From NCBI GenBank assembly GCA_037157565.1, contig JAZHRO010000063.1, forward strand, positions 151,144,501 through 151,208,500: a DNA stretch of 64,000 nucleotides. Direction: 5' to 3'. The notes under the pieces were generated by a model, which worked only from the letters and a program-made list of their open reading frames with translations, was not told the origin of the DNA and searched no databases. This document shows, piece after piece, positions 12,111-25,058 of the stretch (its first letter is position 1; each line of letters starts with the position of its first letter). Origin of the DNA: Thalassia testudinum. Lineage: Eukaryota > Streptophyta > Magnoliopsida > Alismatales > Hydrocharitaceae. The position numbers were made by a program, and so were the translations under genes.

Positions 12111-13590
12111 GAGAGAGATCGGGTGAGCTCGCGACGGTTATCAGGTGGCCTTATGGCAATGATTTTCACCAGAACCATTGCCGAATCAATTTTAAAATAT
12201 TTTCGTTCCGACATTCAATGGCATCTTTAGCGAGGGTTTTATAGAATTTAGTTCCCTAAACCCTCCAAATATCCTCGCGTCGACAAAGTGCATGACCTTT
12301 ATTATCGACATTCGGCAACAATCATAATGTAAATCATCTCCAAATGTCAAAATATTTACGACGCAAAGGAAGGTTGCATCTTTTATTTTTGACTTGTGGT
12401 GACGATTCTAGTTTACAATACATATCTAAGCATGTTGTATTTGAAGATAGTTTAATACATTCTATGGTATGTAATATGTATATATACTTGGTTTGAGGTC
12501 ATGAGGTTCCTCAAGGAGAGGTTCAAAATCTTGAGAGCATTGATGATATATGTGAAACTAGAGGCGATTGAGTATTTTATAGAAGGATTTATTACTCTAA
12601 GCAATGGTTAAAACACAATAAGTTATTATTTAAATTGCATAGACAATTTGTGAATATCCTAGATTCTTCAAGTTAGAACATGTGTTTGTTGAATAAATGC
12701 ATGTGTAAGTATAACATCTTTGACTATAGAAAAAATGACTGACTATGATATCTTAAAAATTTTCTTGCCTACACGTAAGATGATAGGTAAATGCCACATC
12801 CATGTACTTTATCCAATTAGCATGGATATCTATCTAAAATGTTCTTTTATATGTTTTCTCGGGTGCCTTTTGCTGCAATGCCAATTACTAAAATTAATTT
12901 CTTAAAACTTCAATAAAAACAAGACTTTTACGGTCAAAGAAGGACGTCTCTGTATTCATGAGATTTGTCATTGATTCATCTCTTTCACAGGATAAAGAAA
13001 ATTATGGATTAACATGATATGACTTGATAATAATTTCCTTAATTTTATATAACTATGATGATGAATGGTTTGTGAAGTGTATCCACTAAATATAGTAGGT
13101 TGTACATTTGTTTTAGGTATTAGTGAAAAATTTAATAATATAAAGGATATTCTGTTAAATTTATATTAGATTGTTAACGTCAATAACTATAAACTTCTAT
13201 GGTTAATCTTCCTCTCACGTACGAAATGAAGTATATCAACTATAGATTAATTCTAAATACAAAATCTTTTTGTTAATCAACGAAACAAAATGATGATTGC
13301 ACTCAACATTTACACACAACACCCTCTTATTGGTGGGATTCGACATATGAATTCTACTCCTGCAACAAAACACAGGTAAAAAACTAGTTCTACGTAAGTA
13401 CGGCATGTCAAGGCATAAATATAGTAGCTACTGATGGGATATCTTTTAATTAAAAAATTAATTTGTCAAGTCAGGCTAAAATATTAAAAATAATACATGA
13501 CCCTTCTTTTTTTCAAATATAGGAAAATATATAATTAAATAAGGAGATATAGAAAAACGTATCATGTGATATATTTTATAACATATGGAT
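12111..13590. other. Non-coding sequence, nothing firmly recognised
   Basis: The first 300 bases carry GCGACGG, TTAGCGAGGG and CGACATTCGGC-like words that recall sub-terminal regions of CACTA transposons, but I find no terminal repeat. The rest is AT-rich with short random ORFs only. Confidence 0.4.
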
Positions 13591-13604
13591 ATGATGTACT
13601 GGTG

Positions 13605-13880
13605 TAAAATAATTTTACATCAGGGTAAAAAGATTATAAGTGGATTTATAATAGTGTAAAATGATTATGAATGATTTTTACATTTGTGTAAAATAGCTAT
13701 TGAGAGATGTTGCACCAAATCATTTTACATTAGTGTAAAATTATTTTATATTAATGTAAAATTATTTTACACCATTGTAAAATAACTATAAGTGATTTTA
13801 TACCGATGTAAAATGATTCTGATTAATTTTACAATAATATAAAATACTTTTATATTGATACAAAATTATCTACATTTCCT
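13605..13880. repeat. Array of about nine short palindromes, ATTTTACA-n4-TGTAAAAT type
   Basis: Near-perfect 18-20 bp palindromes recur, sometimes back to back (13728-13790) and sometimes separated by about 12-base spacers such as GATTATGAATGA and AACTATAAGTGA. Together they form a minisatellite of potential small hairpins or cruciforms. Confidence 0.75.
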
Positions 13881-14337
13881 TATATTGTAAAACACATCAA
13901 ATTTTATATTTTCATACTTCCATCCCAATTAAATTTATCAAAATATCTATTTAACATGCTCAGACTTTCCGAGGAACCAATTAATAACATTGAATTACAT
14001 GTAATAGTTGTAAGAAACTGGGTTGGCATGTTTAAAGATCTATGAATATAAAAGCATCTAACATTGCCACTAAACGATTTACATGGCACATAATATTCTT
14101 ATTGGAGCAAGAATCCAATCAATGACAAATTGCTCATTATATACATCACAAGCAATAATACTCTATAAGTATGGTCTATAATAAAAGAAAAACTGCCGCC
14201 ATTGCTTCATAATATCAACGTCAGAGTAAAAATGATTTTGACATTTGTTTTGTCGACGTTAAAAGAGTAAACGCTGCCATATTCACGGTACATAAATTTA
14301 ACCTATTTAAATAAACTTTCGATGTTGGAAGTTCAAA
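13881..14337. other. AT-rich spacer
   Basis: No ORF or repeat structure that I can support. Confidence 0.4.
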
Positions 14338-14659
14338 ATTCAAAGGAAGTTGGCAGGTTATAATGTCAACATCCTCTCCAATGCTGCTAGGATGTTTCTC
14401 ATTAAATATGTCCTCACTTCTATACCCATTTATCTTCTCTTCGTTCTTGAAGCCCCTAGATCTGTCGTCAGAAAACTTAGGTCTCTCTTTGCCCATTTCT
14501 TTTGGGCCAACTTTGACTCTAGCCCTTTCCATCATTGGATCTCTTGAAAAACTCTTTCTTTACCTAAGGATCTTTGCGGAACAAGTATTCATGATCTTCA
14601 CTAGTTTAACAAGGCCCTCCGTATGAAGCTTATCTAGAACTTTCTTTCTAAAGATTCCC
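14338..14659 (+). pseudogene. LINE (L1-like) reverse transcriptase C-terminal fragment
   Basis: The plus frame from about 14338 reads LAGYNVNILSNAARMFLIKY then VLTSIPIYLLFVLEAP. This is the stretch after the RT core of plant LINEs, usually seen as GRLTLIKSVLSSIPIYxxS. It is followed by a LRSLFAHFFW block; one stop interrupts it and homology continues to SIHDLH. Only about 100 codons remain, with no start, endonuclease or poly(A) tail. It is cut on the right by an LTR-like unit at 14660. Confidence 0.75.
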
Positions 14660-15742
14660 TGAAATGACCCGTCACCCTTTGGTCATTTAAAATGTTTGGG
14701 AAATTTGCCAGACATCTATTTAGACGTCTGGAAAGATCAACGGACGTTTGAGAAGGAGGGGTAGGTGGATGGCTAGGATGGGTTGTAGGGTTAGGTGTAT
14801 GGTGGATGTGGGGGTGGATGTTGGCGCCAAAAAGAGGGGTAGTTGGGGTTAGGTTTTGGCACCAAAATTGGTGCCTTTTGGTGGTGATAATGGGGTGAAG
14901 GGGTGGCTACGAGGTGGCACCAACTTGAGTAGGATAGCTAGCTTAGGTAGGGCTTAAGTTGGTGGAGCTAGCTAGGGTTGAATTTGAGGTGGTGGATGGC
15001 CAAGGAGCTGGTTGATAGCTATGTTAAGCTAAGCTAAGCGAGCTATGGAGTAGAGGAGGAGGTATTGGAGCTAGGGTTTGAAGAAAGGAGCTGAGGAGGA
15101 GAAGTCTGGAGCTGGAACTAGAGCTGACTGCGGCTGAAGAGGCTGGCATAGAGCTACTGTAGCTGGCTTAGCTTGCTAGTTCTTTGCTAGCTACTAAGCC
15201 AAGCTAAAGTGAACTGGCTTCTACCATAATGAGCTGAGGTAAGCTAGTTCTGGTGCTCCCGGGGAGGATCAAGCTGGTTGAGGCAGCTAAGGTAGCTTAG
15301 CTCAACTAAGTTGAGCTAAGCTGAGTCCTCAGGAGCTAGACTTGAGCTTCCTAAGCTGGGATGAGTTCTTCTTCAGCTGGCTGGAGTTGAGTGGAGCTGG
15401 ATGTAGTTGGATCTGAGCTGGGGTGAATTCCTATCGACTAAGCTGAGCTAGCTAGAGCTCCCTGTGGACTAGTGGGAGCTGAGATGAGCTAGACTCAGCT
15501 AAGTTGAGCTGGATCTGAGCTGACTTGAGCTAGGGTGAGCTAAGATGAACTCTCTTGAGCTGCCATTCAGCTGAGATTAGCTGAATGGAGCTGGGATGAG
15601 CTAACCCTAGTTCAAGTGAGCGAGGTTCCAGCTGTGGTGAGTTGGATCAAGCTAAGTTCCAGCTAGTCTGAGCTTCTCCTTCACCATTTGCCTTCTTGAG
15701 TGCTAGGGTTTTAGGGATCTGTACATCTGTTCATCCCTAACA
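14660..15742 (+). mobile_element. LTR-like unit related to the E family
   Basis: It starts TGAAATGACCCGTCAC (E LTRs start TGTAATGACCCGTCAT) and soon has CCAGACATCT and AGACGTCTGG, as E does. A plausible end is CATCCCTAACA at 15742, preceded by TTTTAGGGATCTG as E has TATAGGGATTCGG before its terminus. Flanking five-base sequences (TTCCC, CTCAC) match at only three positions, so the end and the solo-LTR status are tentative. Confidence 0.45.
14930..15690 (+). repeat. AGCT-rich degenerate repeat region
   Basis: Words such as GAGCTGG, AAGCTAAG, GAGCTAAGCTGAGC and TAGCTAG fill about 750 bases with no fixed period. The tetramer AGCT is its own reverse complement, so this is another palindrome-enriched LTR zone. 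Confidence 0.7.
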
Positions 15743-16973
15743 CTCACAAAATCATATCAAAAAGACAATAAAAAATGCAATGCATGCCTAACCTATTTTA
15801 TGCCTAAATGCAGCCCAAAAACCCACTTGCGGAGTAAAATCCTAAGAGCTAGGTTTGTTTTAATGCATAAGAATGATGATGAACTGGTGTTTATCGGTAG
15901 GTAATTTCTTTTCTTCCTTAAACCATCCCCTAAAGCTTTGAAAGACAAAAGGAAGAAATTAATTTAGGAATCAATTGCCTTCTTTCTATAGTAATCACCA
16001 TCTTTAAGGCAAACGTTTCCTGACTTTGCGAAATTTTTTTCAAATCTTCTTGAAGTTGGAGCGATTTTTTTTAGATTCTATCCCGCAAATTCATGTGCCT
16101 AATATAAATCACGTTTAATCTCTGCGAACAACACACTTCTTATTTTTAAGTCCAAAGAGAACCTTTTCAAAAAGAAAAAGAGGATTGGAAATAGAACCAA
16201 ATTAGGGTTTCTATAGTAGGGCCTTGAAGTGCTAGTCACACATGTCTGTATAAAAGGAAATGAACCCTCCCGCATCAGTGTGCTACCCAAGCCCTTGATT
16301 GAAGAGAGCTAAACAAGACAAACCCTAAGAGAAATTGAGCTCTAAGATCACTTGAATCTTAAAATCTTGGACCTAATAAATTGGGAGTCAAATTAGGATG
16401 GTCTCTAGGTCCCAAGCCTAGAATCATTCTGCCATCTATAGGACAGGTCAGGTGAAGTTGACACCTTGGGTCAACCAACCTCTAAATTAGGTCACAACAT
16501 CAAAACAACTAAAGTTCAAGTGAGAACCCTAAAGCACCTTTGAAATAAAAGTGATAGACTTAAGAGGTCAAGGTCCCCTTTCTGATCTACCTGGAATCTC
16601 AGTGACAAGAGAGATCGAGTGGGGGAAACCCTGTAACCCGTGGGGACGCTCTACCGTATAGGGGTCTTTACGGGATTCTCCCTCTCTGGCTGCCTAGGTA
16701 ATTCTCAGGTGGACGACCTTCTGATCTAGGGGTACCATCCGCCCCGAACCTCCATAGTCATCCAAATGTCTTTGGGTGTCTTAATTGGGTCAAAAACATC
16801 TCCAGTCCCTCATCCTTTCTCTTTAGAGCACACACATACATTTTCAATGGGACTCTTTATTCAGATTTAATCGCTTCATAACTTGATTCTACATCTTGAT
16901 TCCACCACCTGATCCAAATATGTAGCCAAACCACTTAGGACTACCATTCAAGAAACCTGAATATCGGAGATCC
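15743..16973 (+). other. Leader-like non-coding region of element D
   Basis: No long ORF is visible. The region precedes the decayed ORF of D and in position and style resembles the leaders of A and C. I find no LTR end or tRNA-Asp primer site here, so D appears truncated at its 5' side or too diverged to read. Confidence 0.45.
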
Positions 16974-18211
16974 ATGAGAGATAGGATGATTGAGGATGCC
17001 CTGAAATTCTATGAAAAAGAAGACAAAACCTCAACACCAGTAGAAAACATTCAGGTTGATGTCCCAACAACCACAACCTTTATCATAACTTGTGCCCAAG
17101 TACTATTGGTAGAAGCCACAAAAGGATCAACCCGTGACTTGGTCATTATTGGATACATTGAGATAGAAAAATTGCATAATCTTGAATACCTTCAATGTAT
17201 GACAAATCCTCGACTTTGGAAGCAACACCAAGATAGTCTTGAAAAACGGAAAGAGATAATGAGATTAGTAAAATAAATTATCGACTAGAAGTACCCGTAT
17301 ATACCACAAACAGAAGATGAACCATCTTGGGACAACATCGATGATTAATCTGATCTCGGGTTTGAGGCACAAAATGGTTGTGGATTCCCAACCCAGATGG
17401 AGTACAATGTGCCCGTTATTGAAGAAGGTTGGGAAGCTCCAAATGCAGGAAAACATAATGTTGAGCCCACTCTAGACCATGAATCACCAGGCTTAGAATC
17501 CCAAAACTCCTGCAATAATGAGAGTAGAACTGAACCTCTCAAGGGTGTAAATTCGATCCCTTATTCTGATAAGGTGACCCTCGAAGGTTATTCAGACCTA
17601 GATTCTAGTGATTTAACCCACATCCTAAGCACAGAATCTAGATCTGAAACCTATTTTGAAGATTTCAAGGCCCCATATGAGGAAGATCAATCTTGTAATG
17701 AAGAATATGATTTTGGGCCTCTATTTGATGAATATCCCTCGCCAACATCCTCAGAGGAACTAATCTATTTTTTGGAAGTCATGCCAATTTATGATACAGA
17801 AACTGAGTTAGACGAGTGGGGTTTCAATTGGGTCTGCCCTACCAGCTTAAACCTGAGCTTCTACTAGATAAGGACACCTTTTTAAGCTCAGAATTAACAT
17901 CTAGGCTAGACCCCAGTCAGGCTGCTGAATCTACAACATATGATTTATTCTATGGTGGAACTCACGATCTTGAATCTCATTCAGATTTTGATTTTCGCAA
18001 ACTCTCCGATGATTCCGAATCTGACCATAACATCGGAGAAAATCTGCTTCCTGAGTATAACAAGCCAATTCTCTTTGAAGCCACCTGCTCCACATATACA
18101 GAACCAATCAAAACCCATTCTCTACCCCGACCCGCAACCGGACTCAATTTCTATTCCGATTCACCTCTCACTGAGCCATTTGCAGATGATTCAACTCCAT
18201 ATCTATACTAG
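16974..18211 (+). pseudogene. Decayed acidic ORF of non-autonomous element D
   Basis: A frame from 16974 (100 codons, beginning MRDRMIEDALKFYEKED) meets stops at 17274, 17286 and near 17346. It then reopens in the same frame at 17397 for 156 codons, and a shifted frame continues from 17816 to 18211. The product would be very rich in Glu, Asp and Ser (ETELDEW, SDDSESDHN). There is no protease, RT or integrase motif. Downstream signals (18595-18840) match those after pol in B1, so this ORF takes the place pol has in B1. I do not recognise the protein; it is not clearly the A/C ORF. Confidence 0.55.
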
Positions 18212-18998
18212 GTATCGGGTATTGATCAGACCGAAAAACAGGAGCCATCATTCTTTGATCACCCTTGTAGGGTTTCCACACCATGCACTGATTATTTTTC
18301 GGAACCCTACTCTGACCAGGCTGATTCGACTTAGCATAAACCCGAGTTTTCACTTCCATACCCATCCGAGCCACATTGCATATGGTGGGTTCCGCATCTG
18401 TTGATCTACATCTATCAACCCACCAGACTTATTGGGTTTGGGCTGCATCATTAGCCCACTGATCTTAACAAGCACCTGGTTGGACCAACCAGGCTCTTAA
18501 TCAAGGTGCTTGTTTTACAAAATTCCGCTGATTTGACCACTCCCTCTCCACCCCATGTTCCGTTTGGCTGAAGGCATCAAATTTAGTGCTCAACGGGAGG
18601 CAACCCGTCGTTCCAAAAATAGAGACCCGTCTGATTATCCGTCTGTACTCCACGTCCATTGCACCTTGAGTTCAGCCTTAGACAGTTGATCCCACCTCTG
18701 GTACACGTATCAGAGCTTGAAATCATCTGCATCAGTCATTTCCGACCCGTTCACCCACCCGATGTATCATGTTCTAAGTCCCTGACCTCAACACTATTTC
18801 ACACCCTCCGTTTACAATGAGGACATTGCAAAACTTAGGCATGAGGGGGTAATAAAGTGCATACATACAGAACCAAGAAAAAGTTAGAAGGATTCTCACA
18901 AAAAATTCACATATGTCAAAAACACAAAAAAATTGAAAAATTATGAAATAGAATATAAAAATGGAGGGAGGAAATTTTGTGAGCCACATAATCATAAG
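18212..18998 (+). other. 3' region of element D, left part
   Basis: It holds GGGAGGCAACCC (18595-18606) and CAATGAGGACATTG (18815-18828) followed by TTAGGCATGAGGGGG, in the same order as B1 3810-4015. It is interrupted at 18998 by A1 and resumes at 26805. Confidence 0.8.
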
Positions 18999-20718
18999 TG
19001 ACGAGTCGATTGTTCGCTTTAAAGTTGTTTGCAGTTTTATGTGGTGGAAAAATCCACTAATCAATATTTAAGAAGAAATAACCACTCGCAGAGGAGCGGG
19101 TCGTATCCACAGGGAGGCAATCACGTATTTAAATTCGCATCAGTTAAAAATGTTTGTTCGTAGTTAGTTTGGACAAGAATCAAGCCAGAATTGCCTTCAG
19201 ATTAAGGTTGAAATAAGAAACAATGTTGAAATAGCAATTATGAGTAACTAGAGGATATTTGTCGCAATGTAGAATCAATAAAATATTAATAAAAATTGAT
19301 AATGGTAGAAAATGTAATTTTTAATGGCCCGGTTACTGTAGCAAAATAGGGGATTTTTTCTCTTTGCCTTGCACGACGAGGAGTGGATGGTCGGACGCGG
19401 GAAGCTCGGTGGAAGTTCCTTGGATCGAGGGCTTCGAAGCGGTGGTGGCAGCGTGTTGCACGGCGGCCGAAGGAGACCGGACGAGCTCCGGCGGAGGTGG
19501 CTGCAACCGGTGCTACAGCTGCTTTGGCGTGCGTTGCAGGCGAGTGTGGGAGCGCACGCGGCCTGTTGGCGGTGAGGATTGCCGCGCGCTGCTGCTGCGC
19601 GTTGGCTGGAGGCGTGGGTGCGCACTGCAGCCGGTGCGCACTCTATTGACGGTGAGAGCGGGTGCGGCAGGCACGGGGAAGGTGCTGCAGGCGTGGGAGT
19701 AATTCTGCAGGTGCGGCTGCAGCTGGCGTGGGTGCGCAGGCGGTTGCGCGTGGAGATGGCGAAGGCTGCAGGCGCGGGGAAGGTGGAGTGAGCGGGCGTG
19801 AGGGCTGGAGGCTGTGCACGCCTTGCGTACGGTTGGAGGGTGTGTGGACGCGGGCGGTTGCGCGCTCTGTTGACGTGGGTGTGCAGGCAGTGAGAGCAGG
19901 AGGAAGTGGCAGGTTCTTGCGTGCGGCTGGAGATGAGCGGGTGGTTGCTACGGCGTGGGTGGTGGAAGTGAAGTGGGAGGACGGAGATTGCTGTTGGAGT
20001 GGGGGGTGGACTTCAGACGTCTGGGAAATTTCCCGGACATCTTAACTGACTGAAAGGGTGGTTGCACAGTAGCTGCGGCGGTGGTTGTTGGTGACGACGA
20101 AGAGGGAGATGCACGCTAAGGTGCTCACGGTAATACAGACGAGCTCCGGATGGCGGTGTGGTCTGTCACACCACACGCCCACGGTGGTGGAGACTCGCCG
20201 CCACGGTTGAGGCCGGCGGTATGGAATGGAAGAGAGGAGATCTCTCTGCACAGTGGTGGGTTGGTGGTGGAGGCCTCCCTCTCTCAACATCCTCTCTCCT
20301 CCTTTTGTAGTGGCCTGTACAAATTTGAAATCAGTTGCCCGACCATATCCAACACATTCGCTCCTCCTTGAATGGGTTCTTCACTGCGGCAGTTGGTGGC
20401 GTTGGAGCGACAGCCAGCCGTTCCTGCAAGAAGAAGAATAAAGAAAATAATGTTAAAATATTATGGTTATTTATATACAGACCCTCAAATTTTATGTTAA
20501 CCTAAATTAATGCATGCAATGTACCTAATTAGTTAACTAATGCAATTCTAAGTTAATTCTAAATGCATTTAAATATGAATAAGATGCATGAATTATGTAA
20601 TTGAATTAGAAATATGAATTAATCTATTTACATCCTAATTTATGCTAAATAAATGTTAGAATTAACCTAATGTCTATGCACTTAAATACTTAAATAGCCC
20701 ACAACTATGGGCTAATCA
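18999..20718 (-). repeat. 3' LTR of A1
   Basis: On the plus strand it runs from TGACGAGTCG to GGGCTAATCA. It contains a GC-rich stretch (19370-20040) and the palindromic pair CAGACGTCTGGGAAA / TTTCCCGGACATC (20014-20040). Its outer end carries the inverted repeat TAGCCCA...TGGGCTA. Confidence 0.92.
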
Positions 20719-20757
20719 AATACCCCCATGCCTAGTTTTTGCTACTCCCTAGCAAAA
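20719..20757 (-). promoter_or_regulatory. Polypurine tract and stem-loop of A1
   Basis: On the minus strand a TTTTGCTA / TAGCAAAA hairpin (20737-20757) is followed by AGGCATGGGGGTATT, which abuts the LTR start TGATTAG. Confidence 0.8.
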
Positions 20758-21774
20758 TTAAGCGAAACATAGCACTCCAAGTAGACTAGTCAACTCACTT
20801 AGTCTTCCTTCAGAAGCATATTAAGCTCAGACTCTAGACCCAAGGTTCTTAAGTAGTTGCTAAGTTACAGACTAGGTCGGCTAAAGACGAGTTGCAGGCA
20901 CAAGTTTCCCTGATTTCTGACTCTACCCTAAAGTTTATTGATCCCTGAGATTAAAGCATCTGTGCTTGTGCATTGGTCTGAGTTATTTGAGTTAAATTTT
21001 TTTTCTGTATAGATATATATTTTTCTATTTGTTTGATTCTTCTAAGTCTAACCTCAGATCAGCTATCAACACGGTCTGTGTCGGATTCATTGTCCCCATT
21101 ACCATACCTCGAAGGGTGCCTGGCTTTCGATGCTTCGAGATAGCACCTCCCATAACGACCCCAAGAACTCCTGGCAATTGACACTTCGAGATAGTATCGC
21201 CCATGGATTTCTTAAGCGAATTCAGGCCTATGGCAATCGGCACTTCGAGATAGGGCCGCCCGTGGTACCTGAACCGCACAATGCGCTTACATGCCCCCAG
21301 TAGGATGGATATCCTAAGAGACAAGCGCCGAGGAGGTAATATGTTATCATCGCATCCTCAAGGTGAGTATATACTCCCCTCTCCTGCAGCGGGAACTCTT
21401 CCAATCAAAATGTGTTTTCAAGCCTTTCCGAAGTCAAAACTAAGAGAACCAAATCTCTTTTCAGAAAGAAAGAAGTTAATTACCAGACCAAGTGTGTGAA
21501 ATTTGGATGCTTGGGTTACAAGGATCCGTAAACCAAAAGGTAGAATAAGATTCCAGGTACTACCCCACCTTTTAACTCAAACCCTAGCTTCCCTTCCTCA
21601 ACCTCTTGAGGAATGGTCCGCAACTTAACTCCTACTTAAGTTTTTAAGTCAACAAAGGACCCTAAAGGTCTAAAGTTAGTAGCTCATTTAGCTTCTAAAG
21701 TTTGACCCTGGAATTAGCTTAATCTACCCTAGAGTTCTGATTTGCTTAAGACTGCAAGATCTAGCTAGTTAATC
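20758..21774 (-). other. 3' untranslated region of A1
   Basis: Non-coding. It includes the three TATCTCGAAG repeats read on the minus strand (about 21108-21275) and a GGATATCC element near 21305-21315. The layout is the same as in B1 and D. Confidence 0.8.
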
Positions 21775-23814
21775 TCAAAACTCTTTTTTTTTTTTTAATG
21801 CAAATGTATGCAATGAATGCACTATGCTATGTATATCCCCAAGTACACCACCCATGCCTAAATTCTGCAATGTCCTCATTGCATAGAAGGATATTACCTG
21901 GGTCAGAGCTGGGCTGAATAGCCAAATAACCTGCAAATCAGGTTCAAGAATTACAGAAATCGGCCCTAAAAATGAGCAAAGCAATGTTGGCCTAGAAAAT
22001 AAGTAACGTAGGATGTTGGCGAGCTGATGATGAATCCTGATAGCAAATGCTCGTCCAACTAAGATGGGAATGAAATCTTCCCAGGTCACCAAAGGAGGTT
22101 CTAAAGGATAAACAGGTATAACAACCTCCAACGGGGTAGGGGGAGGATGACAAGGATCCTCCAAAAAGAATGGGGAAGAAATGGTGCAGAGATAAACCCC
22201 CAGGGTAATGGACTGACTAAAGAAATCATCAATCCATACCCGATACTCCATTACGGGAAATATTGGTTTGTTAAGCCCCCTGGTCAGAACAAAAGTGAGC
22301 AATTCTCTAATGCAAGGATCGTCTAGGGTGTCCAAGTTACGAGGTTGCGGGATGGCCATAAGATCTAGGTTGGGTTTAATCAGCTCGGTGTCCATCCCTA
22401 ACACTCTTTCTAAATCCTCAATTTCATCCCTAGCATTCCTTGCACCATCACATGTATCTTCCTGCTCTTCATCAGGAGTCACAATTTCGCTTTCAGATAT
22501 AAGCGAATGAGAGGGTGACTTCGAAATGAATGAAAGCAGGTTGGAAGCAACAGATCTAGGGATTATGCTATCAATGTCATCCCCGGGTTTTTGTTGTTTA
22601 CTCAAATCTTCCCCAGAGTCTATATGTGAATCCACATAAATCTTAGAAATTGCTTCCAAATTTTCCATCATTTCATCATGAGGAGAAATATCATCAATGG
22701 GTGCGCTAAGGAAACCTAATTTGGTCAAATTTGTGACATCCTCAGGGGCTAACTCTTCAAATAGGACATAATCACCCTTAGTGTCACTCTAAATCTTGAA
22801 TGTAGGTTCCTCATATAATTCGTCTTCCTCCTCATCACACAATTCATAATGTGCCCGAGGTCTAGAATCATTTAATACCTCAGCAGATCCCCTAGGGTGC
22901 TCTATCTGAGGTAAATGGTTTACACTGGTAACATCAAACTCCTCAGATAGGTCAATTTCTTTAGGGTTAGGTTCCCTAAGGGTGGGTTTGAGTTCCATAT
23001 CGTGATCAGAAGGGAGGGTAGGATGACTTTGACCCACTTCATCAAATGTCATGAAAATACTATCATTTGGGTTGAGGTCTTCCAATGGTTCCATCATTCC
23101 CTTCTTTTGACTCCAATATAATTCAAGTGGATACTCAACCTTATCATTATCTTCCTCAGGTTGCCACCTTTCTTCATCCAATGCATAGCTACTTTCATGT
23201 GTATTTTCCTCCCACCTAAAGTGTGGATCTCTCAAGGAAGTGTCATCTAATGGGGAGGTTTCAAAATCGATCCTCGATAAGTAGCTATTCTCCCTAGAAT
23301 TTCCCTCCAACTTAAAGTGTAGCTCTCTCACGGGAGATGCATCTATTGTAGAGGGGTGTACGTCATACTCAATGGGGTAGATTGGGTGGTTAATTTCATC
23401 TCTTTCTTGTTGTCCTGCTCTTGAAGATTCTTCTAACAATTCAATCATTTCATTTTGCATTTTCTGTATTTCCATCGTCAAAGAGGAGAGGTCATTTCTA
23501 TCATGAGAGAAGTCAGGCTCAGGCTTATAGTACCCAGGAGTGTTTGTCCAACCATTATAATTTTTCAGGGAGGGTGGGTTGGGTATTTCTATGGTATGTG
23601 GGATATTGGGCAAAGCAAATCCCGCTCCTAGGTTCTGCTCACTGATTTGGGGCTTAACCAAGCCAATACTCCTATAATAGGAGTAAAACAGATCCCAATG
23701 ATTGTCATTATGTCCATCAAGGAATGGACCATCTCGGCATCTGGGATCGAAGGATGCAGAGTGGGGGTGAGGGTGTGGGCAAGATGTGAAAGGATGAAAA
23801 TCAATGTGGTCCAT
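21775..23814 (-). pseudogene. Conserved ORF of unknown function of family A (A1 copy, one nonsense codon)
   Basis: The frame begins MDHIDFHPFTSCPH at 23814 and runs 680 codons to 21775, broken by one stop at codon 342 (22789-22791) where A2 has a Trp codon. Features in order: a His/Pro-rich start, a GWTNTPGYYKPEPDF block, a short amphipathic stretch (SLTMEIQKMQNEMIELLEES, about 110-130), the block YPLELYWSQKKG (about 232), acidic stretches, EYRVWIDDFF (about 523) and RAFAIRIHHQLANILRYLFS (about 590-612). No zinc knuckle, protease, RT or integrase motif is present. Element C has a diverged homologue with the same order. The ORF runs through the CAATGAGGACATTG signal that is non-coding in B, C and D. 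Gag-derived, env-like or novel are all open; I do not recognise the family. Confidence 0.75.
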
Positions 23815-25058
23815 TCTAACTCACACCTCAATCAGAATTCCCCAAGCAAAACACAATTCAAAAAGGACCTTTTAGGTCTTTCCCAATTTAGGCTTTTGAT
23901 TTTAAGTCAGATTGCAGGTGACAATACAATTTGTTCAATCAATTTACATGCCTATTGTTGACCTACGGCTTGCCTAAGAAGACCTAGTTGGAGCTTAGGT
24001 GTTCTTCCCTAAATCTCAAATGGTCAAGTAAATCCAAAGACGGAAGATCAAGGGATGCAAGTAGGCCTAAGCCTTCCTTTGAAGCTGTGCTTTCGCGGTG
24101 CTCCTCAACTACCCCCAAAAATCCGTGACAGGGTATCCCCCTCTTTGGATTTACAAAGCCTTTGATCTCAAGTTCCAAACACTTCAGAATCCAACAGTAG
24201 GAGGGCTCTTACCCTAGTATTTCCAAACCTAAGGAGTGTCTAGAACCGTGCCGTGGTGCAAGTGAAATAAGTGTGCATACACCGCAAAAGATTTTGAATT
24301 TTGAATCGCATGCCAAGTTTGAAAATCAAATCCTTGGTTTTTAAAATGTCACTCCTTTAATTAGTCCTTTTTCTAGAAAATATGTGACCACTTGTTTAAT
24401 TTATTCAATACAGATTAGGTGGTCTTTGCATTAAGTCCAAATGCAATGCGTGATTAAGAATAGGATGCAAAGTAAAAAAATGCGTACCTTGCTTCCAACA
24501 ATCAACGATGCAAGAATGCACGCAATGCAGAGAAATAAATCTAGAGGCTGCTCATACAGACCTAAATGGTTCGTCCTAGGGCAGGCAACTTCTAGCAGGC
24601 AGCTCGATTTTTTATTTTTTTAATTTTTAAACTACTTATGCACAAGCAAATAAAAGTAATTAATAAACTAAAAACCTAAATCTAAAGAAAAGGGAACAGG
24701 CTCCCAAAAATAACCCAACACGGGTGCAAAACAAAATCGGGGAATAAACCCCTCAAAATCTACCCCAAAATAAGGGTTTCAAACAAAATGCAATGAAACA
24801 TTAAATCTAAAGTCTTAATTCTATTCTAATCAAACTAGTGACCAAATATACGATGATGTCCATCGCATCCTCGTCCTTCTCCTCCTTTCCAAAATAGCTC
24901 GTTCAATCCTCCTCTGGCGACGTCAAGGGTTGCCTCTCACACTGGCTGATTCTTGCACAAATTTTCTCGCACAGAAAAGAAAATAATAAATGGTCAAATC
25001 ACTGTGCAATTGAAAAATAATCAAAATAAAATCATGTGAAATTATTGCGTCTGTTGCC
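23815..25058 (-). other. Leader of A1 between primer site and ORF
   Basis: About 1.2 kb of non-coding sequence, largely the same in A2 (48311-49543). No gag can be read in it. Confidence 0.75.

Noticed and set aside
12120..12420. Possible CACTA transposon sub-terminal region (GCGACGG, TTAGCGAGGG words)
   Set aside because: No CACTA terminus, target duplication or transposase could be found nearby.
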